Positions 17,211 through 25,364 of a stretch of DNA of 64,000 bases are shown here, piece after piece. Position 1 is the stretch's first letter, and each line of letters opens with the position of its first letter. A program made the translations under genes and the position numbers. The notes under the pieces are model-generated. The model ran no database searches. It had not been told where the DNA came from and worked only from the letters and a program-made list of their open reading frames with translations. This stretch comes from Streptomyces sp. CB01373 (GTDB taxonomy: Bacteria > Actinomycetota > Actinomycetes > Streptomycetales > Streptomycetaceae), in NCBI RefSeq assembly GCF_002803075.1, contig NZ_NNBK01000018.1, positions 36,373 to 100,372 of the forward strand, read 5' to 3'.

Positions 17211-18221
17211 ATGGATTTCGGTGACCCGGACGCGCGGCCGGCGCGGTCCTGGGAGCGGGCCCGGCGCGCGCTGCGGGCCGCGGGCGTCCCGCCGGACCGG
17301 CTCGCCCGGCTCCGCGCGCTGGGCGGCGGCACGTACAACAGCGTCGAGGAGCTGTGCCTGGCCGACGGCACCCGGTACGTGCTGAAGGTCCCGCCCGCCT
17401 CCACCGCGCCCGGCCTGCGCTACGAGAGGGACCTCCTCGTCGGCGAGGCCGAGTTCTGCCGCGCGGCTGTACGGGCCGGAGTGCCCGCGCCGCGCGTGGT
17501 CGCGGAGGGCGAGGACGCGGGCCGGCGCCACCTGCTGATGACCGCCTGCCCAGGCGAGCCCTGGGACGCGTCGGTGACGGACGCCGAAGCGGCCGGCCTG
17601 CGCGCCCGCCTCGGCGGCCAGGTGGCCCGGCTCCACCGGGTGACCGGCCCCGGCTTCGGCTACCCCTCCGGCGCGCTCGGCCCGCTCGCCCCCGACTGGC
17701 GCACCGCCTTCACCGCCATGTACGCCGCCGTCCTCGACGACGCCCGCCGCCACGGCGCCCCGCTGCCCCGGCCCGCCGACGAGATCGCAGGTACGGCCGA
17801 GGCCGCGTACGGCGCCCTGGACGAGATCGCCGTGCCACGCCTGGTCCACTTCGACCTGTGGCCGGGCAACGTCCTGCTCGACCGCTCGGAGGCAGGCGTC
17901 CGCATCGGGGGCCTGATCGACGGCGAGCGCATGTTCTGGGGCGATCCGGCGGCAGACTTCGTCTCGCTCGCCCTGCTCGGGGACATCCGCGAGGACGAGG
18001 CGTTCCTCGCCGGCTACCGCGCGGCCGGCGGCCGGGCCGAGTTCGGCCGCACCGCCCGCATGCGGCTCGCGCTGTACCGCAGCTACCTCTACCTGATCAT
18101 GCTCACCGAGACGATTCCGCGCGCCCTGGGGCCGGATCACGAACACTGGGTGCGCGACCATGTCGCCCCCCAACTGTCCGCCGCCGTCGAGGAGATCGGC
18201 CGACTTGCCGTCACCTCTTAA
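17211..18221 (+). CDS. Aminoglycoside/sugar phosphotransferase-family kinase
   Basis: A 336-residue APH-fold enzyme. It has a nucleotide-binding block GGGTYNSVEELCLADGTRYV with lysine in VLKVPP, a Brenner motif LVHFDLWPGNVLLD (about 213) and metal-binding GLIDGERMFWGDPAAD (about 237; Asp-Gly-Glu replacing Asp-Phe-Gly). The substrate could be a small hydroxylated metabolite or antibiotic; nothing distinguishes these. GGGGGG precedes the ATG. It is followed closely by a ROK regulator on the same strand, hinting at a sugar substrate. Confidence 0.82.
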   Translation: MDFGDPDARPARSWERARRALRAAGVPPDRLARLRALGGGTYNSVEELCLADGTRYVLKVPPASTAPGLRYERDLLVGEAEFCRAAVRAGVPAPRVVAEGEDAGRRHLLMTACPGEPWDASVTDAEAAGLRARLGGQVARLHRVTGPGFGYPSGALGPLAPDWRTAFTAMYAAVLDDARRHGAPLPRPADEIAGTAEAAYGALDEIAVPRLVHFDLWPGNVLLDRSEAGVRIGGLIDGERMFWGDPAADFVSLALLGDIREDEAFLAGYRAAGGRAEFGRTARMRLALYRSYLYLIMLTETIPRALGPDHEHWVRDHVAPQLSAAVEEIGRLAVTS

Positions 18222-18238
18222 TTTATTGCGTGGACTAA
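18219..18238. promoter_or_regulatory. AT-rich candidate operator before ROK gene
   Basis: TAATTTATTGCGTGGACTAA is a sharp AT-rich island directly after the kinase stop and 75 bases before the ROK regulator start. Such islands often mark ROK operators in streptomycetes. No strong dyad is visible, so this is tentative. Confidence 0.3.
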
Positions 18239-18312
18239 GGACCGCCAGAAGTCGCGCCCGGACGGCCCGCGGCGGTATGTTGCAGCTCGGGTACGGTTCG
18301 GGAGGGAGCCAC

Positions 18313-19599
18313 ATGGCGGGGCGGAACGGGCGCACGGTGCGCGATCTCAGAAGGGGCAACCGTTCGGCCGTACTGCAACGGCTCTACTTCGACGGCCCGC
18401 TCAGCCGCTTCGAGCTCGGCCCCGCGACCGGCCTCAGCTCCGGCTCGGTCAGCAACGTCGTCGCCGACCTGGTCGCCGACGGCCTCGTCGAGGAGGCCGG
18501 CAGCGTCGACTCCGACGGCGGCCGCCCGCGCACCCTGCTGCGCGTCGCGCCGGGCAGCGGCCACATGATCGGCGTGGACGTCGGCGAGACCCGGGTCCGC
18601 GTCGAGCTGTTCGACCTCACCCTCACCGAACTGGCACGCACCGAAAGGCCCCTGGAGTCCCAGGGCTACGACGTCGAGGTGATCACCGGGCACATCCGGG
18701 ACGGGATCGCCGAGGTCCTGGCCGTGGCCGGCCTGCCCCCGGAGCGCCTCCTCGGGGTCGGCATCGGCGTCCCCGGCATCGTCGAGCCCACCCCCGACCG
18801 CGGTGCGGTCGTGCACGGGCAGACCATCGGCTGGGACGCGGTACCCCTGGAGTCCCTGCTGCGTGCCGGGTCCCGGCTGCCGGACGGCGTGCCGTACTTC
18901 ATCGACAACGGCGCCAAGACGCTGGGCCAGGCGGAGATGTGGTTCGGCGCCGGACGCGGCGCCCGCAACGCGGTCGTGGTGCTCTTCGGCTCCGGCGTCG
19001 GCGCCTGCCTGGTCACCCCCGAGGTGGAACGCGGCCGGGCCGTGGAGTGGGGGCATCTGACGGTACGGGTACGAGGACGCCGCTGCCGCTGCGGCGCCCT
19101 GGGCTGCCTGGAGGCGTACGCCGGTGCGGAGTCCCTGCTCGCCCGCTGGCGCGAGGAGGGCGGCCGGCCGCCGCGGGGCACCGACGAGGAGACCGCGCTC
19201 ACCGCCCTGCTGGCCGCCGCCTACCCGCCCGAGGGCACCGCCGCCGACCCCGTGGCGGTCGCCGTGCTGGAGGAGACCGCCGAATACCTGGGCGCCGGTC
19301 TGTCCGACCTGATCAACCTGTTCCAGCCCGAGCGCATCCTCATCGGCGGCTGGGCCGGCCTCCAGCTCGGCCCCCGCTTCCTGCCCGCCGTACGCCGCCA
19401 CGCGACCGCCTACGCCCTGCGGCACCCCGCCGAGCGGGTGACCATCGACCTGGGCAGACTGGGCCCGGACGCGGTCACCGTCGGCGCCGCGATCCTGCCC
19501 CTCGCCGACTTCTTCACCCGCGGTGGCCGCCGCGCCGAACCGGCCCCCAAGGAACCGGTCCCCGCCTGGCAGACGGCCCTGGAAGAACGCAGGTCGTAG
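18313..19599 (+). CDS. ROK-family transcriptional regulator
   Basis: A protein of 428 residues. An N-terminal winged helix-turn-helix (about 10-70: NRSAVLQRLYFDGPLSRFEL, GLSSGSVSNVVADLVADGLV) is fused to a ROK sugar-kinase-like domain. The ROK zinc site CRCGALGCLEAY is intact (about 258), as is the preceding EWGHLTV. Such proteins sense sugars or sugar phosphates and control carbohydrate genes. GGGAGGGA precedes the ATG, and the gene lies 91 bases after the phosphotransferase, a plausible target or effector-producing partner. Possible targets in the window are not identifiable. Confidence 0.9.
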   Translation: MAGRNGRTVRDLRRGNRSAVLQRLYFDGPLSRFELGPATGLSSGSVSNVVADLVADGLVEEAGSVDSDGGRPRTLLRVAPGSGHMIGVDVGETRVRVELFDLTLTELARTERPLESQGYDVEVITGHIRDGIAEVLAVAGLPPERLLGVGIGVPGIVEPTPDRGAVVHGQTIGWDAVPLESLLRAGSRLPDGVPYFIDNGAKTLGQAEMWFGAGRGARNAVVVLFGSGVGACLVTPEVERGRAVEWGHLTVRVRGRRCRCGALGCLEAYAGAESLLARWREEGGRPPRGTDEETALTALLAAAYPPEGTAADPVAVAVLEETAEYLGAGLSDLINLFQPERILIGGWAGLQLGPRFLPAVRRHATAYALRHPAERVTIDLGRLGPDAVTVGAAILPLADFFTRGGRRAEPAPKEPVPAWQTALEERRS

Positions 19600-19673
19600 G
19601 GGCTGTCGCCGGGGCGCGGGGCGATGGATCATGGGGACGCATCCCTCACCAGGAGTGTGCGAAGGAGTGTTCC

Positions 19674-20885
19674 GTGACGTATGACATCGCCGGTGTCCGC
19701 GCGCAGTTTCCGGCCCTGAAGGCCGGGTGGGCCCATTTCGACGGTCCGGGCGGCAGCCAGACGCCGCAGCCGGTCATCGACGCCGTCGCCGAGGCGCTGG
19801 CCGGTCCGCTGTCCAACCGCGGGTCGACGACGCTGGGCGAGCGCAACGCCGAGGACTGCGTCGCCGCCGCCCGGCAGGCCATGGCGGACCTGCTGGGCGC
19901 CGAGCCGTCAGGGGTCGTCTTCGGGCGCAGCGCCACCCAGTTGACGTACGACTTCTCGCGCGCCCTGGCCAGGACGTGGGCGCCGGGCGACGAGGTCGTC
20001 GTCACCCGGCTCGACCATGACGCCAACATCCGGCCCTGGGTCCAGGCCGCCGAGGCCGTGGGAGCCGTCGTGCGCTGGGCCGACTTCGATCCGGCGACCG
20101 GCGAACTGACCGCCGGGCACATCGCCGACCAGCTCTCCGACCGCACCCGGCTGGTCGCGGTCACCGCCGCCTCCAACCTGATCGGCACCCGCCCGGACCT
20201 GCCCGCGATCGCCTCCCTGGTCCATGAGCGCGGCGCCCTGTTCTACGTCGACGGCGTGCACTTCACCGCCCATGTCCCGGTCGACCTCGCGGCCCTGGGC
20301 GCGGACTTCTTCGCCTGCTCCCCGTACAAGTTCCTCGGCCCGCACCTCGGCGTCGTGGCGAGCCGCCCCGACCTGCTGGAGACCCTGCGCCCGGACAAGC
20401 TGCTGCCCTCGTCCGACGCGGTCCCCGAGCGCTTCGAACTGGGCACCCTGCCCTACGAACTGCTGGCCGGCACCCGGGCCGCCGTGGACTTCCTCGCCGG
20501 GATGGATGCATCGGCGGGCGGCACCCGGCGGGAGCGGCTCCTCGCCTCCTTCGGCTCGCTCGAACGGCACGAGGACGTCCTGCGCCGCCGGATCGAGGAG
20601 GGGCTGTCCCGCCTCCCGGGGATCACCGTGCACTCGCGCGCGGCCGAGCGCACCCCGACCCTGCTGCTGACCGTCGAGGGCCGCAGCACCGTCGACGCCT
20701 ACCGTCACCTGGCCGGACGCTCCGTCGCGGTGCCCTCGGGCGCGTTCTACGCCCTGGAGGCCTCCCGTCGGCTCGGTCTGGGCGACACCGGCGGCCTCAG
20801 GATCGGGCTGGCCCCGTACAACGACGAGGAGGACGTGGACCGGCTCCTGGAGGCGCTCGCGGACTTCCTGCGCACGGCGCCGTAG
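19674..20885 (+). CDS. Cysteine-desulfurase-like class V aminotransferase
   Basis: A 403-residue PLP enzyme of fold type I. The probable Schiff-base lysine is in CSPYKFLGPHLG (about 219), with DGVHFTAHVPVDL before it and SGAFYALEASRRLGL, GLRIGLAPYN near the C-terminus. It resembles the cysteine-desulfurase-like subfamily (TIGR01976), which lacks the usual Fe-S-cluster gene neighbours. No suf or isc genes are nearby, so the substrate is uncertain. GTG is chosen with GAAGGAG upstream. Confidence 0.85.
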   Translation: MTYDIAGVRAQFPALKAGWAHFDGPGGSQTPQPVIDAVAEALAGPLSNRGSTTLGERNAEDCVAAARQAMADLLGAEPSGVVFGRSATQLTYDFSRALARTWAPGDEVVVTRLDHDANIRPWVQAAEAVGAVVRWADFDPATGELTAGHIADQLSDRTRLVAVTAASNLIGTRPDLPAIASLVHERGALFYVDGVHFTAHVPVDLAALGADFFACSPYKFLGPHLGVVASRPDLLETLRPDKLLPSSDAVPERFELGTLPYELLAGTRAAVDFLAGMDASAGGTRRERLLASFGSLERHEDVLRRRIEEGLSRLPGITVHSRAAERTPTLLLTVEGRSTVDAYRHLAGRSVAVPSGAFYALEASRRLGLGDTGGLRIGLAPYNDEEDVDRLLEALADFLRTAP

Positions 20886-20886
20886 G

Positions 20887-20919
20887 CCGGGGAGCGGCCC
20901 GCGAGTTCCGCCTCCCCGG
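20887..20919. terminator. Hairpin between convergent genes
   Basis: Perfect 8-bp arms CCGGGGAG and CTCCCCGG enclose a 17-base loop in the 37-base gap between convergent genes. Likely a bidirectional terminator without a U-tract, as is usual in streptomycetes. Confidence 0.55.
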
Positions 20920-20922
20920 GGG

Positions 20923-21732
20923 TCAGGGCTTGCGGGCCACGCCGCCGTGGATGTCCGTGGGCTCGGGCCTGGTGCCCGGCTCGGGACGCCACAGCGGGCA
21001 GGAGACGATGCCGGGCTCGAACAGCTCGAGTCCCTCGTAGTAGGCGACCAGTCGCTCCGGGCTGCGCAGCACGTACGGGACGGCGCCGGTGTCGTCGTAG
21101 CCCTGCTGGGCCTCCTTGAGCGCCTGGTCGGTGTCGGTGCTGTCGTAGTGCACGAAGCAGCTGCCGGAGGGCAGGGCGGCCTGGAGGCGGCGGACGATCG
21201 ACTTGGCCTCCTCGTAGTCCTGGATGTGGCCGAGGATGCCCATCAGCATGAGGGCGACCGGCCGGCCGAAGTCGAGGATCTTGCCGGCCCGCTCGATGAT
21301 CGCCTCGGGGTCGTGCAGATCCGCGTCGATGTATTCGGTCAGACCCTCGGGGGTGCTGGTGAGCAGGGCCTGGGCATGGCGCAGCACCAGCGGGTCGTTG
21401 TCGACGTAGACGATGCGCGACTCGGGGGCGATGCGCTGGGCGACCTGGTGGGTGTTGTCGTAGGTCGGCAGTCCGGTGCCGATGTCGAGGAACTGGCGGA
21501 TGCCGAGGTCGCCGGCCACGTAGGTCACGGCGCGGATCAGGTACTGGCGGGAGGCGCGGGCCATCGTCCCGATGGTCGGCGCGTGCTCGCGGTAGGCGTC
21601 GCCCGCGATCCGGTCGACCTCGTAGTTGTCCTTGCCGCCCATCCAGTAGTTCCAGATGCGGGCCGAGTGCGGCACCGTGGTGTCGATCTTGGACAGCGCG
21701 TCCTGGTCCGGGGTGAGCTCGCCGTCTGCCAT
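20923..21732 (-). CDS. PF04672 (DUF574) SAM-dependent methyltransferase
   Basis: A 269-residue protein of the actinomycete-specific S-adenosylmethionine methyltransferase family. It has the opening block PHSARIWNYWMGGKDNYEVD, SAM site FLDIGTGLPTYDNTH, acidic VYVDNDPLVLRHAQALL and MLMGILGHIQDYEEA. Its substrate is unknown across the family. ATG at 21732 is preferred over one at 21777 because CAGGAGA lies correctly upstream. The family often sits near Scr1-HTH/DUF397 genes, as here. Confidence 0.87.
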   Translation of the reverse strand: MADGELTPDQDALSKIDTTVPHSARIWNYWMGGKDNYEVDRIAGDAYREHAPTIGTMARASRQYLIRAVTYVAGDLGIRQFLDIGTGLPTYDNTHQVAQRIAPESRIVYVDNDPLVLRHAQALLTSTPEGLTEYIDADLHDPEAIIERAGKILDFGRPVALMLMGILGHIQDYEEAKSIVRRLQAALPSGSCFVHYDSTDTDQALKEAQQGYDDTGAVPYVLRSPERLVAYYEGLELFEPGIVSCPLWRPEPGTRPEPTDIHGGVARKP

Positions 21733-21960
21733 GGGGGGTCTCCTGCTGTGGGTGCCGCGGTCGGTGTCTGACTTCAACCTAGCGTCAACATCCGTACGCG
21801 CGGCCTGAGTTCAGCAGGCTGACGGGGAAGTGCGGGGCCGGGTGGGGGTCCGGGGGTGTCGGGGGCTGCAGGACCCGGGGTCCGAGGGCCGCCACCGCCG
21901 CGGACCGGGACCTTCCGATCCCGGTCCGGGTTCGCTCCGGGGTCCGGTTCCGGTCCCGGC

Positions 21961-22206
21961 TCAGTCGACCAGGAAGTCCGCCTGGCCCGCCTTGACGCCC
22001 CGGAGGAACGCGATCATCTCGTCCCGGCTGTAGAGCAGCGCGGGTCCCTCGGGGTCGGTGGACTGGCGCAGGGCCACCGTCCCGTCGGGCAGGCGCTTGG
22101 CCTCGACGCAGGAGCCGCCGTTGGTGCCGCTCCAGGGCTTGTGCCAGCCCGCGGCGCCCAGGTCGGCGGCCGGCATGCCGCTGTGGAGGGGGGTGTCGGA
22201 TGCCAT
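21961..22206 (-). CDS. DUF397 protein, partner of Scr1-type regulator
   Basis: An 81-residue protein with the DUF397 core WHKPWSGTNGGSCVEAKRL and YSRDEMIAFLRGVKAGQADF. DUF397 proteins accompany XRE-type regulators of the WhiJ/Scr1 family in streptomycetes and modulate them. The start lies three bases after the stop of the HTH gene and has GAGGAG upstream, so the pair is one operon. It probably binds the regulator at 22210. Confidence 0.87.
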   Translation of the reverse strand: MASDTPLHSGMPAADLGAAGWHKPWSGTNGGSCVEAKRLPDGTVALRQSTDPEGPALLYSRDEMIAFLRGVKAGQADFLVD

Positions 22207-22209
22207 GTA

Positions 22210-23076
22210 TCACAACTCCTCAAGCAGTTCGCCCAGGACGTCCCTGGTGCGTGCGACCGGTTCCGCCTGCACGGACATCCGGTCCAGGACTTCGAGATAG
22301 GTCACGACGTCGTCCGGCCGGTCGTAGTACACCGAGCCCGCGAGGTTCTCGGTGTAGACGACGTCGGGCAGTTCGGAGAAGCCGAAGCGGAAGTGGTGGA
22401 AGGGGCCGAAGGCGCCCGGGTGGGCCCCCACCGAGTAGGGCATGATCTGCACGCTGACCTTCGGCATCCGGAGCACCTCGACCATGCGGTCGAGCTGGGC
22501 CCGCATCACCTCGGGACCGCCGACGGGCCGGCGCAGCACGGTCTCGTCGAGGATGGCCCACACGGCCGGGCCGTCCGGCTTGGCGAGCAGGTCCTGACGT
22601 CTCAGGCGCAGGTCGACGCGGCGGGCGATCTCCTCCTTCGACTCGTTGGGGAAGCCGACCCGCATGAGCGCGGTGGCGTACTCGCGGGTCTGCAACAGGC
22701 CGGGCACGTAATGGGGTTCGTAGAGGCGGATGACGCTGGCCTCGCTCTCCAGGCTCACGTACGCCTTGAACCACTCCGGCAGCACGTCGCGGTACTTGTA
22801 CCACCAGCCGGGCCGGTTGGCCTCGCGGGCCAGGGTGACGAAGTCGTCGATCTCCCGTACGGGAACGTCGTAGGTGCGCAACAGCTCCCTGACGTACGGG
22901 ATGCGCAGGCCGACCTCTGCCTTCTCTATCCGGCGGACCGTCAAGGGGGTGACCTCGATGGCCCGTGCCGCGTCCTCGAAGGAGACCCCGGCCCGCTCCC
23001 GCAGGTGCCGCAGACGCTTGCCGAGGACCATCCGCAGGACGGTGGGCGCGCTCCCGCCTGAGCGGTTCTCCCTCAC
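22210..23076 (-). CDS. XRE-family regulator with Scr1/DUF5753 domain
   Basis: A protein of 288 residues. An N-terminal helix-turn-helix (about 18-70: LGKRLRHLRERAGVSFEDAA, ITPLTVRRIEKAE-like motif) is followed by the Scr1/DUF5753 effector domain with PGLLQTREYATALM and VGGPEVMRAQLDRMVE. GTG start is chosen with GGGAGG seven bases upstream. It forms an operon with the DUF397 gene. The intergenic region upstream holds a perfect 7-bp-arm inverted repeat that may be its operator. WhiJ-type pairs influence development; this is inferred for this locus. Confidence 0.87.
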   Translation of the reverse strand: MRENRSGGSAPTVLRMVLGKRLRHLRERAGVSFEDAARAIEVTPLTVRRIEKAEVGLRIPYVRELLRTYDVPVREIDDFVTLAREANRPGWWYKYRDVLPEWFKAYVSLESEASVIRLYEPHYVPGLLQTREYATALMRVGFPNESKEEIARRVDLRLRRQDLLAKPDGPAVWAILDETVLRRPVGGPEVMRAQLDRMVEVLRMPKVSVQIMPYSVGAHPGAFGPFHHFRFGFSELPDVVYTENLAGSVYYDRPDDVVTYLEVLDRMSVQAEPVARTRDVLGELLEEL

Positions 23077-23151
23077 GTCCTACCTCCCGAACGGCCATCG
23101 TCGCGTGCAGTGTGACATGTCATCGACGACGCAGACAGGGTGTTGGTGAAC

Positions 23152-23170
23152 GTTCTGAAATTATCAGAAC
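23152..23170. promoter_or_regulatory. 19-bp inverted repeat in divergent intergenic region
   Basis: GTTCTGA-AATTA-TCAGAAC: perfect 7-bp arms around an AT spacer, between the Scr1-type regulator and the anti-sigma-like ATPase. AT-rich compared with its surroundings. A second dyad, TTCAGC-AA-GCTGAA, lies at 23256-23269 overlapping a TTGACA at 23270. Candidate operators for the regulator. Confidence 0.55.
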
Positions 23171-23286
23171 GCAGGTTGCGGGCCGCATGTGTCCGACACC
23201 ATAGTGACAGGGTGAGCCGTCGTGCAGCGGGCCGTCGGGGCGGCCAACTGCCCTGTTCAGCAAGCTGAATTGACATACCGCCAGAT

Positions 23287-23952
23287 GTGAATGCCCGGCC
23301 CCGCACGGGCATGCGACGCGAGACCTGGATGGCCACCGTGACCGACGGACAGTCGAGGAGCCCGGACGACCCCGGACCCGCCCGGGGCGCGCGGACGAGC
23401 GCGGCCGTCCGGACGCAGGGTGCCGCCTTCGGACCGATGACGGCATCCGGCGCCCGGCGTCCCGGACCGCCGCCCGCCCCGGCGGACGCCGGGCACCGGC
23501 CGGCCGTCGCCGCGGGCCCCGCCGGGACCGGCTCGGACGACCCCTTCCGCATCCGCTCCACCGTGCCCGCCGACCCCTCCTGGGCGGCGGCCGTACGGCG
23601 CCTGGTCGCCGGGCAGCTCGCCCGGCTGCCGCTGTCGGCCGATCAGCGCGACGGGGCGGTGCTCGCCACGGACGAGTTGTTCGCCAACGCGGTCAAGCAC
23701 GCGCGCACCGACCCGGACGACACGGTCACCGTGACCGTGGAGGGCAGCGCTCACGCCCTCCGCGTGACCGTGGCGGACTCCTCGCCGGTGCTGCCCCGCC
23801 CACGACCGGCCGACGCGACCGCGGAGTCGGGCCGCGGACTCGCCATCGTGGCCGCCCTGGCCGACGACTGGGGCATGTCCCCACCCGAGCCGGGCCGCCC
23901 CGGCAAGAGAGTCTGGTTCACCCTGCGCCACCAAGGAAGCCCGTCCCCATGA
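23287..23952 (+). CDS. RsbW-like ATP-binding regulatory protein
   Basis: A protein of about 221 residues. The GHKL ATPase domain occupies the second half (about 95-215), with N-box DELFANAVKHA, G1 VADSSP and G2 GRGLAIVAALADDWG, as in anti-sigma serine kinases of the RsbW/SpoIIAB type. The N-terminal about 85 residues are low-complexity Pro/Ala. The start is uncertain: GTG 23287, ATG 23311 and ATG 23329 are all possible. Its stop overlaps the ATG of the next gene (ATGA), so the two are co-translated. Divergent from the Scr1 regulator, a common pairing. Confidence 0.8.
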   Translation: MNARPRTGMRRETWMATVTDGQSRSPDDPGPARGARTSAAVRTQGAAFGPMTASGARRPGPPPAPADAGHRPAVAAGPAGTGSDDPFRIRSTVPADPSWAAAVRRLVAGQLARLPLSADQRDGAVLATDELFANAVKHARTDPDDTVTVTVEGSAHALRVTVADSSPVLPRPRPADATAESGRGLAIVAALADDWGMSPPEPGRPGKRVWFTLRHQGSPSP

Positions 23953-25337
23953 CGGCCACCCCGGACCACCCCGTGGGCACGCCCAGGACACCCCGCGGCC
24001 CGACCGGCGGCCCCGCGACCCCGACACCCCACACGGTCCCGCCTGCCCCCACAACCTCGGTCGGCCCGACACCGGATCAGGCCGGGCCGACGCCGCCGGG
24101 CAGGGGCGTCGCGGCGTCGCCGGGCACGCAGGACGTGGTGCTGCCGCCGGTTGGGCAGGACTCGGTGTCGCCGGGTGGGCAAGACGTGGTGCCGCCGGTC
24201 GGGCGCGGTGTGGCGTCGCCGGTCCGGCGAGGCGCGGTGCCGCTGGACAGGCTGCCCTCGGACGGGCAGGCCCTGGTGTCGTCGGACGGGCAAGGTGCGA
24301 TGCCACGGGTGGGACAGGACCCGGTGTCGCCGGGTGACCAGGACGTGTTGCCGTCGGTCGGGCAGAGCATGCTGTCGCGTGGGTGGGACGTGGGGTCGTC
24401 GGGCGGCCAAGGGGTGGTGCCGCCGGGTGGGCGAGGTACGGTGGGGCAGGGCCCGGTGTCGTCGGGCAGGCAGGATGTGCTGCCGCCAGGCGGGCGCGGT
24501 GTGGTGCCGCCGGTGGGGCAAGGCGCGGTGCTGCACGTGGGGCGAGGCGCAGCGCCCTCGGGCGGGCAGGATGCGGTCCGGCCGGGCGGGCAGCGGGACG
24601 CGGTCTTGGCGTCGGGCGGGCAGGAGCTGGTGTCGCCGGTCGGGCCAGGCGCGGGATCCTCGGGTGGGCAGGACGCTGTGCCGCCGGTGGGGCAAGGCGC
24701 GGTGCCGCACGTGGGGCGAGGCGCAGCGCACTCGGGCGGGCAGGATGCGGTCCGGCCGGGCGGGCAGCGGGACGTGGTCTTGGCGTCGGGCGGGCAGGAC
24801 GTGGTGGCGGTCGGTGGTCATGGTGTGGTGGCGTTGGCCGGGGAGGCTGCCTCTCTTGTGGCGGACGAGCTCGTGTGCCGGGCCGAGGCTGATCGGGAGG
24901 TGACGAGGGAGGCGGGGTCAGCGCCCACCGCGGAGCGGCGGCGGAAGGTGGCGGAGTGCCGGCGGGGCAACGCCGAGGCCCTCGTGGTGATCGTGCGGCG
25001 GCACGGCTGGCCGACCGTGGAGGCCGTGGGCGGGGCCGCTTCGACGGCCGCTCTGATGATCCTGCTGCACGCCCCTGACCTGGACTTCCGGCTGCGCTGC
25101 CGGGATCTGATCGCGCAGGCCACCGCGGACGGACGCTGCCCCGCCGTGCACCTGGCCTACATCGCCGACCACTGCGCCGTCGAACTGGGCGAGCCGCAGT
25201 TCTACGGCACGCGGATCAACCCCGCCACCCTCCGCCCGTACCCCGTGCGCCGCCCGCAGACCCTCGACGAGCGCCGCCGGGACGTCGGACTCGGTCCGCT
25301 GGAGGAACAGATGCGGGCGCTGCGCGCGCACGGCTGA
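23949..25337 (+). CDS. Repeat-rich protein with conserved C-terminal domain
   Basis: A protein of 462 residues. Residues about 55-290 are degenerate Gly/Val/Pro repeats of the kind GGQDVVPPVGRG. About 300-462 form a normal globular domain (VADELVCRAEADREVTREAG, VVIVRRHGWPTVEAVGGAAS, CPAVHLAYIADHCAVELGEP, FYGTRINPATLRPYPVRRPQ) resembling DUF6624-type proteins. The ATG overlaps the stop of the RsbW-like gene. The repeat region includes a near-perfect 122-bp duplication and so may vary in length between strains. Function unknown. Confidence 0.72.
   Translation: MTATPDHPVGTPRTPRGPTGGPATPTPHTVPPAPTTSVGPTPDQAGPTPPGRGVAASPGTQDVVLPPVGQDSVSPGGQDVVPPVGRGVASPVRRGAVPLDRLPSDGQALVSSDGQGAMPRVGQDPVSPGDQDVLPSVGQSMLSRGWDVGSSGGQGVVPPGGRGTVGQGPVSSGRQDVLPPGGRGVVPPVGQGAVLHVGRGAAPSGGQDAVRPGGQRDAVLASGGQELVSPVGPGAGSSGGQDAVPPVGQGAVPHVGRGAAHSGGQDAVRPGGQRDVVLASGGQDVVAVGGHGVVALAGEAASLVADELVCRAEADREVTREAGSAPTAERRRKVAECRRGNAEALVVIVRRHGWPTVEAVGGAASTAALMILLHAPDLDFRLRCRDLIAQATADGRCPAVHLAYIADHCAVELGEPQFYGTRINPATLRPYPVRRPQTLDERRRDVGLGPLEEQMRALRAHG
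24504..24625. repeat. 122-bp direct duplication, copy 1
   Basis: Matches 24678-24799 with only three differences by eye. The offset is 174 bases (58 codons), so the duplication keeps the reading frame. Confidence 0.85.
24678..24799. repeat. 122-bp direct duplication, copy 2
   Basis: Second copy of 24504-24625. High identity implies a recent duplication or ongoing gene conversion within the repeat tract. Confidence 0.85.
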
Positions 25338-25364
25338 CAGCCCCGGGGCCGGCCCGCACGCCGC

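Larger units (their letters stand above)
24115..24815. repeat. Coding tandem-like degenerate repeat tract
   Basis: About 700 bp of short degenerate units built on GTGCCGCCGGTGGGGCAAGG and TCGGGCGGGCAGGATGCGGT. It encodes the Gly/Val-rich half of the protein at 23949. Because the repeats keep several frames open, long meaningless ORFs appear on both strands here. Confidence 0.8.

Noticed and set aside
24115..24815. CRISPR-like array
   Set aside because: Repeats are degenerate, in frame and coding, with no unique spacers and no cas genes.
23751..24821. Minus-strand frame with regular His/Arg/Leu/Pro repeats
   Set aside because: Mirror of the coding repeat tract on the plus strand; the plus frame alone continues into a globular domain.
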